DNA of 64,000 nucleotides from a virus (IMGVR_UViG_3300042904_000085:26117-90116); one strand, 5' to 3'. Positions 46,237-56,128 are shown, numbered from the stretch's first letter. The notes: generated from the letters alone by a model not told the origin. Numbers and translations: made by a program.

Positions 46237-46473
46237 TTACTTTGAGCGTCGAATGTCGTCCCTGAGATTGCGAAGCTCGATAACGACCTGCTCCAGCTTG
46301 CCGTCTATCAAGTAGATTCGCTTGATATCTTCCTGGTGGTCGGCTAGTTGCTTCTTCATCTGCTCGATTTCTGTAGCTGCAACTGCCTGTTGACGCCACG
46401 CCGTCAAGGCGCTAGCCCCAACTGCCAGCACGCCAGACAGGGCGTAGCTAATTACTTTCTCTCTGAATTCCAT
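46237..46473 (-). CDS. small membrane protein with coiled coil (holin/spanin candidate)
   Basis: A 78-aa protein: one membrane helix (about residues 9-25, Y-A-L-S-G-V-L-A-V-G) then a coiled coil (M-K-K-Q-L-A-D-H-Q). Size and layout fit an i-spanin or haemolysin-XhlA-like protein. It is 6 kb from the endolysin but on the same strand. Confidence 0.5.
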   Translation of the reverse strand: MEFREKVISYALSGVLAVGASALTAWRQQAVAATEIEQMKKQLADHQEDIKRIYLIDGKLEQVVIELRNLRDDIRRSK

Positions 46474-46508
46474 GGTTCGTCCCCGAGCAGATTGGAGCCC
46501 GCTCTATG

Positions 46509-46787
46509 TCAAGACTGGAGTGCTGGGCCATCCTCGAGGCCTGTTGTTTCACTCCTATCCGATAGCTTTAAAGTTAGCATCGAAGCTGGAACTGAGTCGG
46601 CGTCTGCCGCCTCCCCCATCGCCAACTTGATACCGGCTACGACGCCACGGGCAGCCAAGATGTCATTCTTGCGTTGCTCCATGGCTAGTCGTAGAGCCGC
46701 TAGTTCCCTGTCCATTCTGTCGAAGTCGGCACACAGGCCTGCCAGCCGGTGCTCTGCTTCTTTGCACAATGTGCGAAGTTGTTCCAT
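46509..46787 (-). CDS. coiled-coil protein
   Basis: A 92-aa mostly helical protein (A-G-L-C-A-D-F-D-R-M-D-R-E-L) whose start codons overlap palindrome copy 9. The 12-mer CGTTAGGGTAAG lies 31 bp upstream. Function unknown. Confidence 0.6.
   Translation of the reverse strand: MEQLRTLCKEAEHRLAGLCADFDRMDRELAALRLAMEQRKNDILAARGVVAGIKLAMGEAADADSVPASMLTLKLSDRSETTGLEDGPALQS
46762..46776. repeat. dispersed palindrome, copy 9
   Basis: TTGCACAATGTGCGA on the plus strand (one mismatch), falling in codons 4-9 of the coiled-coil gene. Confidence 0.75.
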
Positions 46788-46818
46788 CCTATATATGTTA
46801 CACGTCCTCTGACTTTTC

Positions 46819-46830
46819 CTTACCCTAACG
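46819..46830 (-). promoter_or_regulatory. recurring CGTTAGGGTAAG element (minus-strand copy)
   Basis: Exact 12-bp match to the copy at 14320-14331 (also minus) and 11 of 12 with 17248-17258 (plus). It lies 31 bp upstream of a start codon and is preceded on its strand by CTAATA, as the plus-strand copy is by CTAATACATTAG. Confidence 0.5.
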
Positions 46831-46832
46831 TA

Positions 46833-47105
46833 TTAGACGTTTGGCAGGATATTCTCAAGCTGTGCCAGCGCTTGCGCCTGGGTCGCTGCGTCAGCAGCGT
46901 TGAATCTGCGCATTAGGTTGCCGGCGAAGTTGTCCCTGTACTGCTGGACGAGAATGTCAATAGGTCCTGACAGGACGTCCTGGACGTAATCTTCCAGTTC
47001 GACGCCAACGGACGTTGACTTCTGTGCCACGGCTGTGCGCTCCTCGTCGCTAAGCACGACGGTAACTGAAAGTGGTGTTGTGCTGTTAAAGTTGAAAGTA
47101 GCCAT
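46833..47105 (-). CDS. hypothetical virion-associated protein
   Basis: A 90-aa protein from ATG 47105 (shares a base with the fibre stop). N-terminal beta segment (S-V-T-V-V-L-S-D-E-E) and helical end with Ala/Gln. Position in the tail block suggests a fibre accessory. Confidence 0.6.
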   Translation of the reverse strand: MATFNFNSTTPLSVTVVLSDEERTAVAQKSTSVGVELEDYVQDVLSGPIDILVQQYRDNFAGNLMRRFNAADAATQAQALAQLENILPNV

Positions 47106-48874
47106 TAGATGATGTCGTATTCGATTGTGAGTGAGAGCCAGTCGCCGGCAGCCCATATCATTGGGGTGACAGCTGTGATGCCGCCAGCCAGGCCGTTGAC
47201 GTTAACAGGAGTCACGGTTGTGCTGCTGACGTAGTTGACTGTAGCGCCGTAGTGTCCAGCAGCGCTGGCGTCATAAATTGTCCCGTAGCCCATGATGTCG
47301 GCACCGATAATGTTCGGGACAGACTGGAATGGCAACGAGAACGTATGGACACCAGACCCTACCGCTGATCCCGCCCCGAAGACGAAGAAGATTTTGGCGA
47401 TACACGTCTTGCCTATTAGCGTGTATTTGCCACTAACGGTAGAGGCACCGATAGTGTTGGCCGTTCCGGTGTTGCCCCACGTTGGCGTGTAAGACGTCCA
47501 GTTACCCATCGGCACCGTGCGTGTGCGCTCGTAGATTTCACCCGCAATAGATACTCTAAACTGAGATACCGGTGTCCTCGGGTTCGTGCCTGCCGTGGCG
47601 TTGTATACAGAGAGTCCTGACAGCCTGTTCGCGCTAACGATTAGGCCGTTCTGCGACGTGTCATCTAGGTTCCAGTTTGTGCCATCGAATGCGATGTTGT
47701 AGGTAGTGTCGAACTGGCCAGCAACTGATAGCGCCATGCGTCCGGATCCGCCGGATCCGCTGGTGAGCTGAAACTCAGGGCGAATCCTCGTGACCTTCAC
47801 GTTACCTAGGAGACTGAGAAGTCCTGTCGACCTGTTTAGCGTTAGGAGCGATGATGGCGAAGCAAAACTGTCATCCAGTGTCCTGATTGACAGAATCTGA
47901 GACTCAGTCTGAATGTCCCAGTTCTTTAGGCCCACGCCCTGGTCTGTTTCGCTGAACCTCAGCGCTGGTGCCGTGGCCGAAATAGTCGTGGCAGGTCCTG
48001 ACGGAGTGACCATGTCCTCAAACGTGCTGCCATCGTTAGAGAACTGCCACCTTGACGTGCTGACGTTGTATCTCAGCTCTGGTGTGTTAGACGCTTGGTT
48101 AGCCCTGAGTCGCTTCGTTGTCGCTGATGCAGTCGTTCCGAGTGTCAGGCTGTCGGCAGCTGTTGACATTACAGAACCAGTTGGCAGGTAGTTGGCGAGT
48201 GCCTGGCCCCTAGACGCCTGCACAAATGTCCCGATCTGGGCCGTCGGAAGGTTTGGAACTGACCAGTAGTTGTACCAATACCCAGACTTGTGGTTGACTG
48301 GCTTAGACGTGTCTGTCGGATCGGGGTCATACTCGACGTAGTATGCTACGCCTGACGGTGATGCTCCGACAGTCGCGTAGACACTCTGGTTGATATACCC
48401 ACCCGTCGTATTGACCGTTGGTAGCGCACCAGACGGTGCGAGTCCTGTATCTGCGTATGACGTCGATGATGTCGTGGCGATGAGCAGTTCAGAACCAGCC
48501 GTCCTGCCATAAACACGGTACTGGGCCGCTCCGGTTACGGCACTCCACGAGACGAGGTTATAGTTCGACCCGCTGAGCGTGGCGTTGCCGTTGCTAATAG
48601 AAACAGTATCGCTAGGAGTGGTGTAGTTCCCGTCAGCGTCAACAGCAACAACCCTGTATCCGTAAGACGTAGATCCAGCTACCCCTACAACAGACACTGA
48701 CACATCTGACGGTGCTGACAGCGTTGTTAGGTCGATAACCACTGGAACAGGCGCCACCTTGGTTCCGTCGACACTAATGATATCCTGCTGCAGCGTCAGC
48801 GTCAGGCGGCCAGTCTTTATCTTCGCACCGATCGCGTTGTATACGTATCCGACAATCTGTGTCAGTGTTGCCAT
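47105..48874 (-). CDS. tail fibre protein with inserted FN3-like domain
   Basis: A 589-aa protein following the tape measure. Residues 1-50 and 165-225 form a domain homologous to the whole of the 126-aa plus-strand protein at 21497. Between them an FN3-like insertion (Y-G-Y-R-V-V-A-V-D, Y-R-V-Y-G-R-T) resembles one in the beta-helix protein at 17594. The C-terminal 130 residues are beta-rich and end D-W-L-S-L-T-I-E-Y-D. Likely a fibre or spike. Confidence 0.75.
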   Translation of the reverse strand: MATLTQIVGYVYNAIGAKIKTGRLTLTLQQDIISVDGTKVAPVPVVIDLTTLSAPSDVSVSVVGVAGSTSYGYRVVAVDADGNYTTPSDTVSISNGNATLSGSNYNLVSWSAVTGAAQYRVYGRTAGSELLIATTSSTSYADTGLAPSGALPTVNTTGGYINQSVYATVGASPSGVAYYVEYDPDPTDTSKPVNHKSGYWYNYWSVPNLPTAQIGTFVQASRGQALANYLPTGSVMSTAADSLTLGTTASATTKRLRANQASNTPELRYNVSTSRWQFSNDGSTFEDMVTPSGPATTISATAPALRFSETDQGVGLKNWDIQTESQILSIRTLDDSFASPSSLLTLNRSTGLLSLLGNVKVTRIRPEFQLTSGSGGSGRMALSVAGQFDTTYNIAFDGTNWNLDDTSQNGLIVSANRLSGLSVYNATAGTNPRTPVSQFRVSIAGEIYERTRTVPMGNWTSYTPTWGNTGTANTIGASTVSGKYTLIGKTCIAKIFFVFGAGSAVGSGVHTFSLPFQSVPNIIGADIMGYGTIYDASAAGHYGATVNYVSSTTVTPVNVNGLAGGITAVTPMIWAAGDWLSLTIEYDII

Positions 48875-51800
48875 TAACTTAGTCCCTGTCTCTCTGCTCT
48901 GGTCATCGCCTCACCGGTCCCAAGATTCGTGTTGCCTCCACGGCCTCCCCTTGGTCCACCACCGCCAGGCGCTGGTCCACGGCCAGAGCCTCCACCATTG
49001 GATCCACCAGATCCACCTGTATTATTTGTAGTGTTGCTGGTGTTGATATTGATGTCACCGATCTGCACACGAATCTGTGGGAATCCAGGCGGCGGATTGA
49101 AGATGATGCCCTCACCGTTCTCTACGATGGCGTCGATGAGGTCCTGCACTTCTTTCCACTTTTCGACACGATCCTGGGCCTGCTTCAGTTGAAGTCTGCC
49201 CATCTTCTCTTCGAGGTCGTATCTGTTTCCAGATATGTCAAAGATGGAGCCTTCAATGTCTCGAATCTGCTCAGCGTATTTCAGTCGAATGTTGTTCAGC
49301 TTCAACTGCTCGTTCAGCTTGTCGACCTGCTTATCGAGTTCTGTGTATTCCTTCTGAAGAGACTTCAGTCGCTTTTCCTGGTTCTTCCTGAGCTCTTCCT
49401 CTTCCTCAGCAAAGTCGACCCTCTTCTCCTCTGCGAGCTGATCACGCAGGTCCGACAGCTCGTCCCTTGCCTTGTTGCGGGCGTCAGTGATCTCCCTAGC
49501 TTTTGTTACGGCGATAGATTCCTGAGCCTCAAGGACGCCGCGCCGACGAATCTCTGCCTCATCGAGCAGCGCCTGACGCATGACGTCACGGATCTTGTCC
49601 TCGATTTCGAGGATCTTCTTGGCGTGATCCTCGCGCTTCTCGCTGAACTCGGCCCACTCCTCCTCGTTCTCCTTGGCGAGTTCTGCGGCTTCCTCGTCCA
49701 GTGCCAAGCGGCGCTCCGCTGTGTCGGCTAGCTGCTCATACAGTCCAGCCTGCTCTTCGATCAAGTCTAGGACCTTGAAAGCCGATGACAGTGCGTCAGC
49801 GTTGAAACTGTCCATCTGGCTGACCAAGTTCTTCTTGGCGCTATTGAGTGTAAGGTTAAACATGTCTGCGACGTTGCGCAGAGCTTCGTTATACTCCTTT
49901 GACCCGTATTCAAACGTCGCAAGATATTCCTTTGTCGTCGCCTCAAGATCGAACAGCATCCTAGCGAAGTCGGCATACGGGCCGTCTCCGATATTGAGGT
50001 CCCGCAGTTTTTCATCGAAGCTCTTGCGAACCTGCTCGATGCGCTTCTGCACCTCCTCGAGCTGCTGGTCGAACTGTGGCAGCATCTCCTTCAAAGCTGC
50101 CCTACCAGACTTGCTGCTTGAGAAACGCCTGACAGCCGCCGCGCGCTCTGCCTCTAGACGACGCTGCGCGTCTGCTAGTCCAATCACGCCGTTCCCTAGG
50201 GCCTTGGTAACCTCGTTGATGCTTTCGCTCATCGATTCCTTGGCCTTCTCGACGGCGCGGGTATACAGCGCAGTGGCAATCGAGATGGCTGCGCCGGCAC
50301 CCAAGAACGCGCCGCCAATGGCTGCGCTCAAACCGGTCGCCGCGCCGTCCTTCATGCCTAGGCCCCCTGAGAACGCTGACAGGAAGCCTGTTCCGCCTGA
50401 TAGGCCTGCCGCCTTGGCCTTGGCCATGGCACCACGGACAGAGTCGACAGTGCCGGCGAACTGATTCGCCAGTCCCATCGCCTGATTGAAGCCCTGCGCT
50501 ATGTTCGTCATAACGCCGGTACCATCCACGTCAAGCGTTGCCAGTGAGTTGGCAACGTCTCCCAGCGCGGCCGTCAGGCCACGAGCTGCCACCATCGCCC
50601 GGGTCGCCGTGTCTTCCAGCGACTCCAGGTGAGAGTTGATCTCCCTGATACGAGAGGCATACTGAGCCAGCCTTGACGGATCCCTTTCAAGGGTCATCAA
50701 CTGTGTCAGGCCTGCACGCTCTGACCTTAGTGCCGCGATCTGATCAGCGTCGTTCTGGCGTGTCGACTCTGCATACTGAGCCACGGACAGACGACCAGTC
50801 GCGAACTGGCGGTCCAGTCGTTCCTGGTTGGCTGTCAGGTCGTTCACCTGATTGTTGTAGACTTCGACGTCCTTGGTGAGCTGGCGATAAGCCTTCGCGC
50901 TCTCAACCACGTCGCGCAGCTGCTGCGTAAGCTTCTGGCCTTCTCCGCGCTCCTTTAGGCCGGCGAACTGGCGCTCAATCGTCTCGATCAGGTTCTGGAT
51001 CTGAGTCTCGACTTTCTCCTCTGAGTCTCCGAAGATGGTGGCAAGCAAGCCGTCCACGTCGTTCTGTGCACTGATGCGTAGACGTGCGAGGGCGGCCTGA
51101 CGTCCGCTCTCGTCAGCGCCAACCCTGAAGTTCAGGAGAGTGTTGGCTGTCTGGGCCTCAGTTCTGCGAGCCTCGATGCCGGCCCGGTACTCAGTACCCT
51201 TCTTCTTGGCTTCTGCTTCTGTTAGTGGATTCTTGCCTGAACGCCAAATCTTGTTGACGTGCTCGTCTAGGTCCTCCTCCATCTTGTCGTACATCCGCAT
51301 CTGTGTGTCGATGCGTTCACGCTGGATGGCGAGGATGTTCATCTGCATTTCCTCCTCGCTGATCAGCTCATTCTTGCGCATGATCTGCTGCTGCTCTTCG
51401 AGCAGTTCTAGAACTGACAGGGCCTGCTTTAGCCTCTCATCCCACTGATTAGTCCATGACCGGTCTGTTCGCGTCTCGTCCTCTGGCTCCTGAGGCCTAG
51501 GCATAATGCTGGACGGAGTCTCCGCAGCTCGCCTTGCCGCAGCATGCGCAGCGACAGCTGCTTTATAGCCTAGGAACTGGCTGAGATTCTTCTGCAGACC
51601 CAGCGCGATCTGGTCTGCTCGTGTAGCCTCTTGTAGCTTTCCTAGTACGTCTGCTCCTATCTCGCCGCCTGTAGCAGCCTGCTGTAGCTTGGCTTCCTCT
51701 GCTTCCTTGTACAGTTGCCTAGCCTTTTCGCGCACTGCTTCTGCGGTGGATATCCACTGGTTCTCTGACTGAAGAATAAGCTTCAGTTCGTTGAAGTATC

Positions 51801-54705
51801 CAGTGGCAAGTTCCTTCTGCTCTTCAAGGGCCTCAATCCTAGCGGCGGCCTTCTTTCTCTCGGCGTCAGACAGGGTTCCGCTCTCAAGCTCCTTGTATAG
51901 CTTCGTCTGCTCCTGAATGAGCCTAGCCCATCCGTCTGGACCACCAATTGTTTTGTTTAGCAGTTCACTTGTTACGTTAGCGCCCTGACCGAAGGTAGCT
52001 CTAAGGGCGTTTGCTCTGGTTATCGGATCTTCACTATTAAGGTTCTTGGCGTTCTTGGCAGCGGCGTCAAAGACTCGGCCCTGAGCCACAAGCGCCTGAG
52101 CCTCGGCGGCCGCCTTGGCGGCTTCCTTGACTTCGATGTAGCGGCTGATGAGGAATCCGAGGCCAGCAACGGCGACAGCGATGACACCGCCTATCGCCAT
52201 GTTCTTAAGCGTTCCTAGGAACATGGATCCCGCCGAATTCGCCGCAGTCTGCGCGGCTGTCAACTGGCCCGTCGCCTGAGTGAGCAGGCCGAGTTTAACG
52301 GCTAGGTTCTGGACGACGCCAACAACGATCTGGCCGGACTTCAGGAGGTCCGTATACCAGCCACCCAGTCCCCTCATCTTCTGGAAGGCTGCCACAACTA
52401 GGGCTAGCTTTGCCAGTGTGATAATGGTAGCAGAATTCTGGGCCGCGAACGTGGTCATCTTCACCATGACGGTGACCACGCCCTGCGCGAATTCCATCAG
52501 CGCCCGAGTGCCGTTCGCTATGCCACGCACCCACACCTGGACGTCCTTGCCGCCCTGTCCGACTAGGTGTTTGCCAAACTCTGTCAGGTCTGCTGTGACT
52601 TCGCGCATCGAGCCGCGAATGACAGCGAACATGAACTCGACGTCTTCCTTTAGTTTTAGTGTGTCTGAGTTGTCCTTGTCGAACAGAAGACCCTGAATAC
52701 CGCCCTTGCCATTTGAGCCTGTCATGGCCCGCTTGAACAGGTCTACGAACGGTCCCGTAAACTGGGCACCCACCATGCCCATGAATTCCTTGAACGACTC
52801 CTTCATCGCTCCGAAGGTCTTCGCGGCGCGATCGCCAACCTTGGCGTATGAGTCTAGGGCTGCTTCAACGACCTTGAAGCGGGTAGCTGAGTTCTTTAGG
52901 TCATCGCTGTCAAGACCAAGCGCTGCAACCAGTCGGTTGCGCGTAAGCACACGTCCCTGTAGCAGGGCGAGCACGGCGGTGCGGGCGTCCTGAAATGGAA
53001 CCTTAAGCAGCGAGGCTGCGATGGCTGTAGATTTGGTGAGGTGCTGGGCTTCTTCAAGACCGCCGCCTAGGCGTGAGATCTGCGGCAGGATGGACACGTA
53101 GATGTCCATAAGGTCCTGCGTAGAACCGACGACCGACAGCGCGGCGCGCTGCATGACCGACCACTGCTCGTTGGCGACACCCTGCAGGATATTGAGGCTG
53201 GCCGCCCCTTCGACAAGCTGGCCCTGAGCATCCTTAATCTTGAAATGCTCGTTCAAGCTGGCAGAGAGGGCAAGCTTCTGCAGTTCTGACTGTTCTAGGA
53301 ACTGGAAGCCAGCGACCACCACTGACTTGATGGCCATCTCAATGGCCTGGGTGGTATCCCTAACAAGGCGGAAGAAGATTAGCCACTTGGCCATGAGGCT
53401 GACAGACCGTGTCAGCTCGTCGCCAATACCACGCTTCGTCTTGAGTAGTTTCTTCGCCTCGCTGTCAGCGTCTGCTAGGTTCTTCCTGACATGAGCTGCC
53501 TGGGTTTTGGCATTACGGAGAGCCTCTTCAACCTTAGCAATCTCGTTCTTGTTCAGACCCCTGCCAGGAGCGCCTAGGAACTGGTCAGAACCCTTTAGGC
53601 CGATAGACGCAGGGGCGACGTTGGCGCGCTCTGCCTGGCCCTGGAGGCGATTGAACACACGGGTAGCGGCCTGCTCCTTTTCCTTCTGCCTCTCAAGGAA
53701 GCGGGCGTGTGACCGCGCGCTGGCGGCGTCTAGCTTGTTCTCGCGGTCTATTGCACGTTCGCTGGCAGCCTTCTCGCGGCGCTCCTTCTGCTCGAGCTTG
53801 TCGAACATGTCGGAGGCATACTTCTGACCGGCGCGCTGCCGCCTCGCCTCTGCCTCTTCCTGCTTGCGAATCGACTCCAGCGCCTTCTGGTGGGCGACTT
53901 CGACCCCACGGCGCTCCTTGGCAATCGCGGCGTTCTCGGCTTCCTTGGCGTCCGTGATGAGACGCATACGAGCGATCTGCTCGTCCAGAAGCTTGACGTG
54001 CTGAGTCTCTGCGAGGCCCCTGCTGCGGGCGTTCTCCATCTCGGCCTTGCGAGATGTCTCCAGCATCTGGAGCTTCGCCCGTGAGGCCTTCTCGTATTCC
54101 TCGACCAGTCTGCGGATATCACCAACGCGCTCTGGGTTCAGGAACTCCGCGCCGGGCGATCCGTCCTTCTTCATCGAGCGAGAGATGAGGAAGTCCTCGT
54201 TCAGACCCATGCCTCGGGCCTGCATGTCGCTCTGGATTAGCGTGCGCGCAGAGGCACCCAGTCGGCTGATGCGAGCCTCGTAGGCGCGAACGGTGGCGTT
54301 GAACTGGGCGTCTAGACGGGAAGTGATCTCGCGCAGCTGCGCCGAGGCGACGTTAGCGCCGGCGGTAGCACCTGACGAGATGGCCTTGCTGATAGTCTGG
54401 CTGACGTTCTGACCACTGCGAGAAGCTGCCTGCTCGATGGCCTTGAACGCTGTGCTCGATTCCTTGAGGGAGTCGGTAATCTGCTTACCGACCTTGCGGA
54501 ATTCTGAGGCGATGTGACCGGATGTCTCTCTGAATCCAGTACGAAGCGTCGTCTGGAGAGACATAAACTGCTTCAGGTCAATCTTGACCCGAATGCCCTG
54601 GCTAAGGGTCTTGTCGATATCCTTGAACTGGTCTTTGACCTGCTTGAGGCCGTTTACGAGCTTGCTTACGTCTGCGCCAATCTCGTAAACTGTCTTCTTA
54701 GCCAT
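48874..54705 (-). CDS. tape measure protein
   Basis: A 1943-aa protein, the longest in the window, which sets tail length. The N-terminal 430 residues are charged helix and coiled coil (I-D-K-T-L-S-Q, then R-A-Y-E-A-R-I), a hydrophobic patch lies around 440-480 and another about 770-880 (V-I-A-V-A-V-A-G-L-G-F), and long coiled coils continue to about 1860. A Gly-rich tail ends the protein. Placed right after the frameshifted chaperones, as in most siphophages. Length would imply a tail in the range of 250-300 nm by the usual 0.15 nm per residue. Confidence 0.93.
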   Translation of the reverse strand: MAKKTVYEIGADVSKLVNGLKQVKDQFKDIDKTLSQGIRVKIDLKQFMSLQTTLRTGFRETSGHIASEFRKVGKQITDSLKESSTAFKAIEQAASRSGQNVSQTISKAISSGATAGANVASAQLREITSRLDAQFNATVRAYEARISRLGASARTLIQSDMQARGMGLNEDFLISRSMKKDGSPGAEFLNPERVGDIRRLVEEYEKASRAKLQMLETSRKAEMENARSRGLAETQHVKLLDEQIARMRLITDAKEAENAAIAKERRGVEVAHQKALESIRKQEEAEARRQRAGQKYASDMFDKLEQKERREKAASERAIDRENKLDAASARSHARFLERQKEKEQAATRVFNRLQGQAERANVAPASIGLKGSDQFLGAPGRGLNKNEIAKVEEALRNAKTQAAHVRKNLADADSEAKKLLKTKRGIGDELTRSVSLMAKWLIFFRLVRDTTQAIEMAIKSVVVAGFQFLEQSELQKLALSASLNEHFKIKDAQGQLVEGAASLNILQGVANEQWSVMQRAALSVVGSTQDLMDIYVSILPQISRLGGGLEEAQHLTKSTAIAASLLKVPFQDARTAVLALLQGRVLTRNRLVAALGLDSDDLKNSATRFKVVEAALDSYAKVGDRAAKTFGAMKESFKEFMGMVGAQFTGPFVDLFKRAMTGSNGKGGIQGLLFDKDNSDTLKLKEDVEFMFAVIRGSMREVTADLTEFGKHLVGQGGKDVQVWVRGIANGTRALMEFAQGVVTVMVKMTTFAAQNSATIITLAKLALVVAAFQKMRGLGGWYTDLLKSGQIVVGVVQNLAVKLGLLTQATGQLTAAQTAANSAGSMFLGTLKNMAIGGVIAVAVAGLGFLISRYIEVKEAAKAAAEAQALVAQGRVFDAAAKNAKNLNSEDPITRANALRATFGQGANVTSELLNKTIGGPDGWARLIQEQTKLYKELESGTLSDAERKKAAARIEALEEQKELATGYFNELKLILQSENQWISTAEAVREKARQLYKEAEEAKLQQAATGGEIGADVLGKLQEATRADQIALGLQKNLSQFLGYKAAVAAHAAARRAAETPSSIMPRPQEPEDETRTDRSWTNQWDERLKQALSVLELLEEQQQIMRKNELISEEEMQMNILAIQRERIDTQMRMYDKMEEDLDEHVNKIWRSGKNPLTEAEAKKKGTEYRAGIEARRTEAQTANTLLNFRVGADESGRQAALARLRISAQNDVDGLLATIFGDSEEKVETQIQNLIETIERQFAGLKERGEGQKLTQQLRDVVESAKAYRQLTKDVEVYNNQVNDLTANQERLDRQFATGRLSVAQYAESTRQNDADQIAALRSERAGLTQLMTLERDPSRLAQYASRIREINSHLESLEDTATRAMVAARGLTAALGDVANSLATLDVDGTGVMTNIAQGFNQAMGLANQFAGTVDSVRGAMAKAKAAGLSGGTGFLSAFSGGLGMKDGAATGLSAAIGGAFLGAGAAISIATALYTRAVEKAKESMSESINEVTKALGNGVIGLADAQRRLEAERAAAVRRFSSSKSGRAALKEMLPQFDQQLEEVQKRIEQVRKSFDEKLRDLNIGDGPYADFARMLFDLEATTKEYLATFEYGSKEYNEALRNVADMFNLTLNSAKKNLVSQMDSFNADALSSAFKVLDLIEEQAGLYEQLADTAERRLALDEEAAELAKENEEEWAEFSEKREDHAKKILEIEDKIRDVMRQALLDEAEIRRRGVLEAQESIAVTKAREITDARNKARDELSDLRDQLAEEKRVDFAEEEEELRKNQEKRLKSLQKEYTELDKQVDKLNEQLKLNNIRLKYAEQIRDIEGSIFDISGNRYDLEEKMGRLQLKQAQDRVEKWKEVQDLIDAIVENGEGIIFNPPPGFPQIRVQIGDININTSNTTNNTGGSGGSNGGGSGRGPAPGGGGPRGGRGGNTNLGTGEAMTRAERQGLS

Positions 54706-54714
54706 TAGACCTCG

Positions 54715-55356
54715 CTACTTTGCCAGTTCAATTCCCCACGCATCTTTCAGGTGGGGTGTGGTGTCGTCGTCGTTGATAAACCCGTCACGATCTAGTCGGT
54801 CCTGAACGGGTGTGGCTTCCCTGATGGCCAGCAAGAGGAGCCTGAGGTGGCCGTTGATTACCTGCCTGATTTCCTGTCGCGTGGGCAGTGTGTCTTCGTC
54901 GTTGTCGAGCTCCTGTAGCGCGTTCCAGAGCAGGTTCTCGACTTGCGCAATCGTCTTTCGGATAAAGCCTCTGGAGAGATTGCCAGGGTGCCTAACCCAC
55001 TTCCGAACTACAACCCTGCCCTGCCTTGAGTCGTAGTAGACCAACCGCTTAGCCCTACGAGGCTCGATCCGATACCAGGAACTGTGATACTTAGGACTGG
55101 GAATGTCTTCTGGGATACTGAGGACAATGTCGCCAGGCTTGTTAGGGGTAGGGTCTGAGGTGCGGGGGCTGGAGCCGTATTCCAAGATGACCCAGTAGTC
55201 GTGGCCCTGCACGGTAAGACCGCCACGAACAATGGGGACTGTCTTACCGCCGTATTCCTCACTATCACCCTGCTGGAGGTCGCGCAGGACCTTTTCCAGC
55301 TCCTCGCCAATCCTGTCTCCCTTTCCTCGAAAGGTGACCTTCCCTGTCAGTTCCAT
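54715..55356 (-). CDS. hypothetical tail protein
   Basis: A 213-aa protein between chaperone and tape measure. N-terminal beta part (E-L-T-G-K-V-T-F-R-G), middle W-V-R-H-P-G-N-L-S-R-G, resembling HK97-gp10-like tail-completion proteins, and a charged helical end. The order of genes here is unusual, since such a protein more often precedes the major tail gene. Confidence 0.55.
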   Translation of the reverse strand: MELTGKVTFRGKGDRIGEELEKVLRDLQQGDSEEYGGKTVPIVRGGLTVQGHDYWVILEYGSSPRTSDPTPNKPGDIVLSIPEDIPSPKYHSSWYRIEPRRAKRLVYYDSRQGRVVVRKWVRHPGNLSRGFIRKTIAQVENLLWNALQELDNDEDTLPTRQEIRQVINGHLRLLLLAIREATPVQDRLDRDGFINDDDTTPHLKDAWGIELAK

Positions 55357-56128
55357 TAGATGGGCATGGCTTGATAGGCCATGTACTCCTCTGTTGTGAG
55401 CTGATCGATAGGCTTACCGTTGAACAGTGGCATCTCAGCCACGTTGTCGGTAAACGTCTGTTCGCCCTTGGCTCGGCGGCTCTCAACGGCTGCGTCGAGG
55501 CGCTTCTTATTGATCCAGGCGGCGTGCTGCATCATGATGATTTGCGGCATCGTGAGCCGCAGGCACTGCTCGTAGGACCAGTGGTAGGTCTGGGCGAAGT
55601 TATCGATTAGGATGCAGGCGTTTCCTCGGCTGTCGTATCCGTAGGTTCTGTCGGAAGTGTCGTCGGCAGAAGCTCCTCGATCGCCTTGCCGAGACGTGGA
55701 AAAAAATCCGCGAACTCTTGGACAATCTGGTTGTGCTTAATCTGCATCAGGACGACTTCGAGCAGCGCCTGCGGACGGTGGCCAAGACGCTTGACCTCGT
55801 CAATCTTGATCTTGGGTTCCGACATCTTGCAGCAGAGCCACGCCATCTTCGGCAGCTCCTTGCCAGCAAGCTTCAGGATTGCGCCGAAGTCTAGGCTCAT
55901 GGGGTCGAACCCTAGCTTCAGTTCGCCGCCTTCGTTGCTCACGTTGAAGGCGTTGTAACACTCAGAGATGATTGGGCGGGCCAGCTCGCAAAACTCGATG
56001 TACGCGTCGTAGTCGAGGTCCATCATCTCGAAGGTCTTTGACTCTCCGGTACGAGGGTTTGAGAGCGTAAAGGTTCCGACCGGTTCGTTTCGGCGGGCGC
56101 GGGCGATATCAGATACTGTTAGACTCAT
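55356..56128 (-). CDS. tail assembly chaperone, -1 frameshift product (GT)
   Basis: Joins the first 143 codons of the G frame to a downstream frame by a -1 shift at T-TTT-TTT (55706-55700), giving 257 aa. After the shift the frame is open for 114 codons to the stop at 55356 and contains Y-H-W-S-Y-E-Q-C-L-R-L, then I-I-M-M-Q-H-A-A-W, a typical T-domain. The two-product arrangement upstream of the tape measure matches lambda gpG/gpGT. The two forms act as chaperones for the tape measure. Confidence 0.82.
55607..56128 (-). CDS. tail assembly chaperone, unshifted product (G)
   Basis: A 173-aa protein from ATG 56128 (a GTG four codons earlier is in frame). Helical, with E-L-A-R-P-I-I-S-E-C-Y and an acidic end (E-P-T-D-T-T-A-E-E). 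The slippery T7 run is 94 bp before its stop. Palindrome copy 10 lies just upstream of the start. Confidence 0.85.
   Translation of the reverse strand: MSLTVSDIARARRNEPVGTFTLSNPRTGESKTFEMMDLDYDAYIEFCELARPIISECYNAFNVSNEGGELKLGFDPMSLDFGAILKLAGKELPKMAWLCCKMSEPKIKIDEVKRLGHRPQALLEVVLMQIKHNQIVQEFADFFPRLGKAIEELLPTTLPTEPTDTTAEETPAS
55700..55706 (-). other. -1 frameshift slippery site T-TTT-TTT
   Basis: On the minus strand the frame reads GAT TTT TTT CCA, so both tRNAs can slip back one base with full re-pairing. The new frame stays open to 55356 and matches the chaperone T-domain. Confidence 0.8.

Noticed and set aside
48903-54283. Long open frames antisense to the tape measure gene (for example 49673-50464 plus)
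   Set aside because: They lie entirely opposite coiled-coil coding sequence, lack ribosome-binding sites and have Ser/Arg-rich compositions typical of shadow frames.
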